Origin: Rhodobacteraceae bacterium UBA7436
Lineage (GTDB): Bacteria > Pseudomonadota > Alphaproteobacteria > Rhodobacterales > Rhodobacteraceae
Length of the DNA: 24,158 nucleotides
Reading direction: 5' to 3'
Assembly (NCBI GenBank): GCA_002478745.1
Contig: DLQI01000011.1
Coordinates: 25,453-49,610, forward strand
The translations under genes were made by a program, and so were the position numbers. Under the pieces are notes generated by a model. That model ran no database searches. It was not told the DNA's origin and saw only the letters and a list, made by a program, of their open reading frames with translations. How positions within the stretch are numbered: position 1 is the stretch's first letter; each line of letters begins with the position of its first letter. Shown here piece by piece: positions 23,775 to 24,158 of the stretch.

Positions 23775-24110
23775 TTAGATAAGCCCCAATTCAGCGGGGC
23801 TTGCGCCATCCAATAGAGGACGGGTGAAGGTGCGATCATAGGAAAGGATGCACTTTGTCTTCACTGCATAATCATAGGCGGCCCGACATTCAGCGTCAGC
23901 GTCCATGCGTGTGCGATAATCTTCATATGCCGCAAGCGATGCAAAAGAAAACATGCACCAGGCTTTGTTGTTCGCGCCTTCATGAGGCAAGAAATAGCCG
24001 TGGTGTGTGCCACCCATTTTGTTGACCAAATAGATCCACGCTTTTGAATAGGTTTCAAAAGCCTCCAGCTGAGCTGGGTCGATCTTATATGTTAGCGTAC
24101 AGGTGATCAT
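23775..24110 (-). CDS. NIPSNAP-like family protein
   Basis: A 111-residue protein beginning MITCTLTYKIDPAQLEAFETYSKAWIYLV, with GGTHHGYFLPHEGANNKAWCMFSFASLAAYEDYR, the pattern of NIPSNAP/ferredoxin-like alpha-beta barrel proteins. These are small dimeric proteins of mostly unknown role; some bacterial members relate to oxygenase or stress functions. The ATG overlaps the end of ffh (ATGA), which supports coupled translation. It precedes chorismate mutase by 87 bases, a gap that holds the 11-base repeat. I can give no function. Confidence 0.75.
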   Translation of the reverse strand: MITCTLTYKIDPAQLEAFETYSKAWIYLVNKMGGTHHGYFLPHEGANNKAWCMFSFASLAAYEDYRTRMDADAECRAAYDYAVKTKCILSYDRTFTRPLLDGASPAELGLI

Positions 24111-24158
24111 TTCTTTTTCCCGAAACCGGACAGACCGGATGGCAGACCCATGCCGCCG
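24107..24158 (-). CDS. ffh: Signal recognition particle protein Ffh (C-terminal end only)
   Basis: Only the last 16 codons and the stop are in the window; they read GGMGLPSGLSGFGKKK. A Gly/Met-rich tail ending in Lys residues is the usual C-terminus of alphaproteobacterial Ffh (SRP54), the GTPase that binds signal sequences of membrane proteins. Its place at the head of a chorismate mutase-rpsP-rimM-trmD operon matches the known gene order. The stop overlaps the next ATG as ATGA. The call rests on a short tail plus context, so it is probable rather than certain. Confidence 0.75.
   Translation of the reverse strand, partial: GGMGLPSGLSGFGKKK

Overview
The window looks like the chromosome of an alphaproteobacterium, most likely Rhodobacterales (roseobacter group). 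Three things point there: the gene order ffh / chorismate mutase / rpsP / rimM / trmD, the clustering of hemF, hemC and hemE, and the style of the proteins (membrane-anchored CycM-type cytochrome c, Ala/Glu-tailed S16, a D,D-carboxypeptidase with a SPOR domain). I could not run a database search, so lineage is an inference. Almost everything is core or housekeeping. I see no insertion sequence, phage gene, CRISPR array or integration scar.

Layout. 1-3175: nudC and an SRPBCC-family gene on +, then pheA on - back to back with a membrane cytochrome c gene on + that ends in an intrinsic terminator. 3330-9043: a tightly coupled four-gene peptide ABC importer operon (yejA-yejB-yejE-yejF), with a convergent D-Ala-D-Ala carboxypeptidase (9081-10505) separated from it by a hairpin. 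10726-11763: a two-gene - strand unit (HAD hydrolase, then a CHMI-like tautomerase). 11851-14926: clpS, an RsmC-like methyltransferase, an SDR protein and hemF, all +. 14928-17023: hemC (-) and hemE (+), divergent from each other. 17076-17152: a CAT-anticodon tRNA, followed by a PfkB sugar kinase. 18372-19760: a TolC-family outer membrane gene (-). 20053-24158: one long - strand operon running, in transcription order, ffh (3' end only), a NIPSNAP-like gene, chorismate mutase, rpsP, bluB, a 47-residue membrane protein gene, rimM, a sulfotransferase-like gene and trmD.

How genes fit together. HemC, HemE and HemF are three enzymes of the heme trunk pathway. BluB makes the lower ligand of vitamin B12, so tetrapyrrole metabolism recurs. 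Chorismate mutase and PheA supply successive steps from chorismate to phenylpyruvate, from two separate loci. RpsP, RimM, TrmD and the RsmC-like protein concern ribosome assembly and RNA methylation. The Yej importer beside a periplasmic peptidoglycan carboxypeptidase suggests cell-wall peptide recycling.

No clear new system is visible. The points most worth a second look are an SDR protein whose catalytic lysine is replaced by serine beside hemF, the unusual passengers in the ribosomal operon (bluB, a sulfotransferase-like gene overlapping trmD, and a 47-residue membrane protein overlapping rimM), an 11-base tandem repeat inside that operon, and a hairpin with a T-run pointing away from all annotated genes near 19980.
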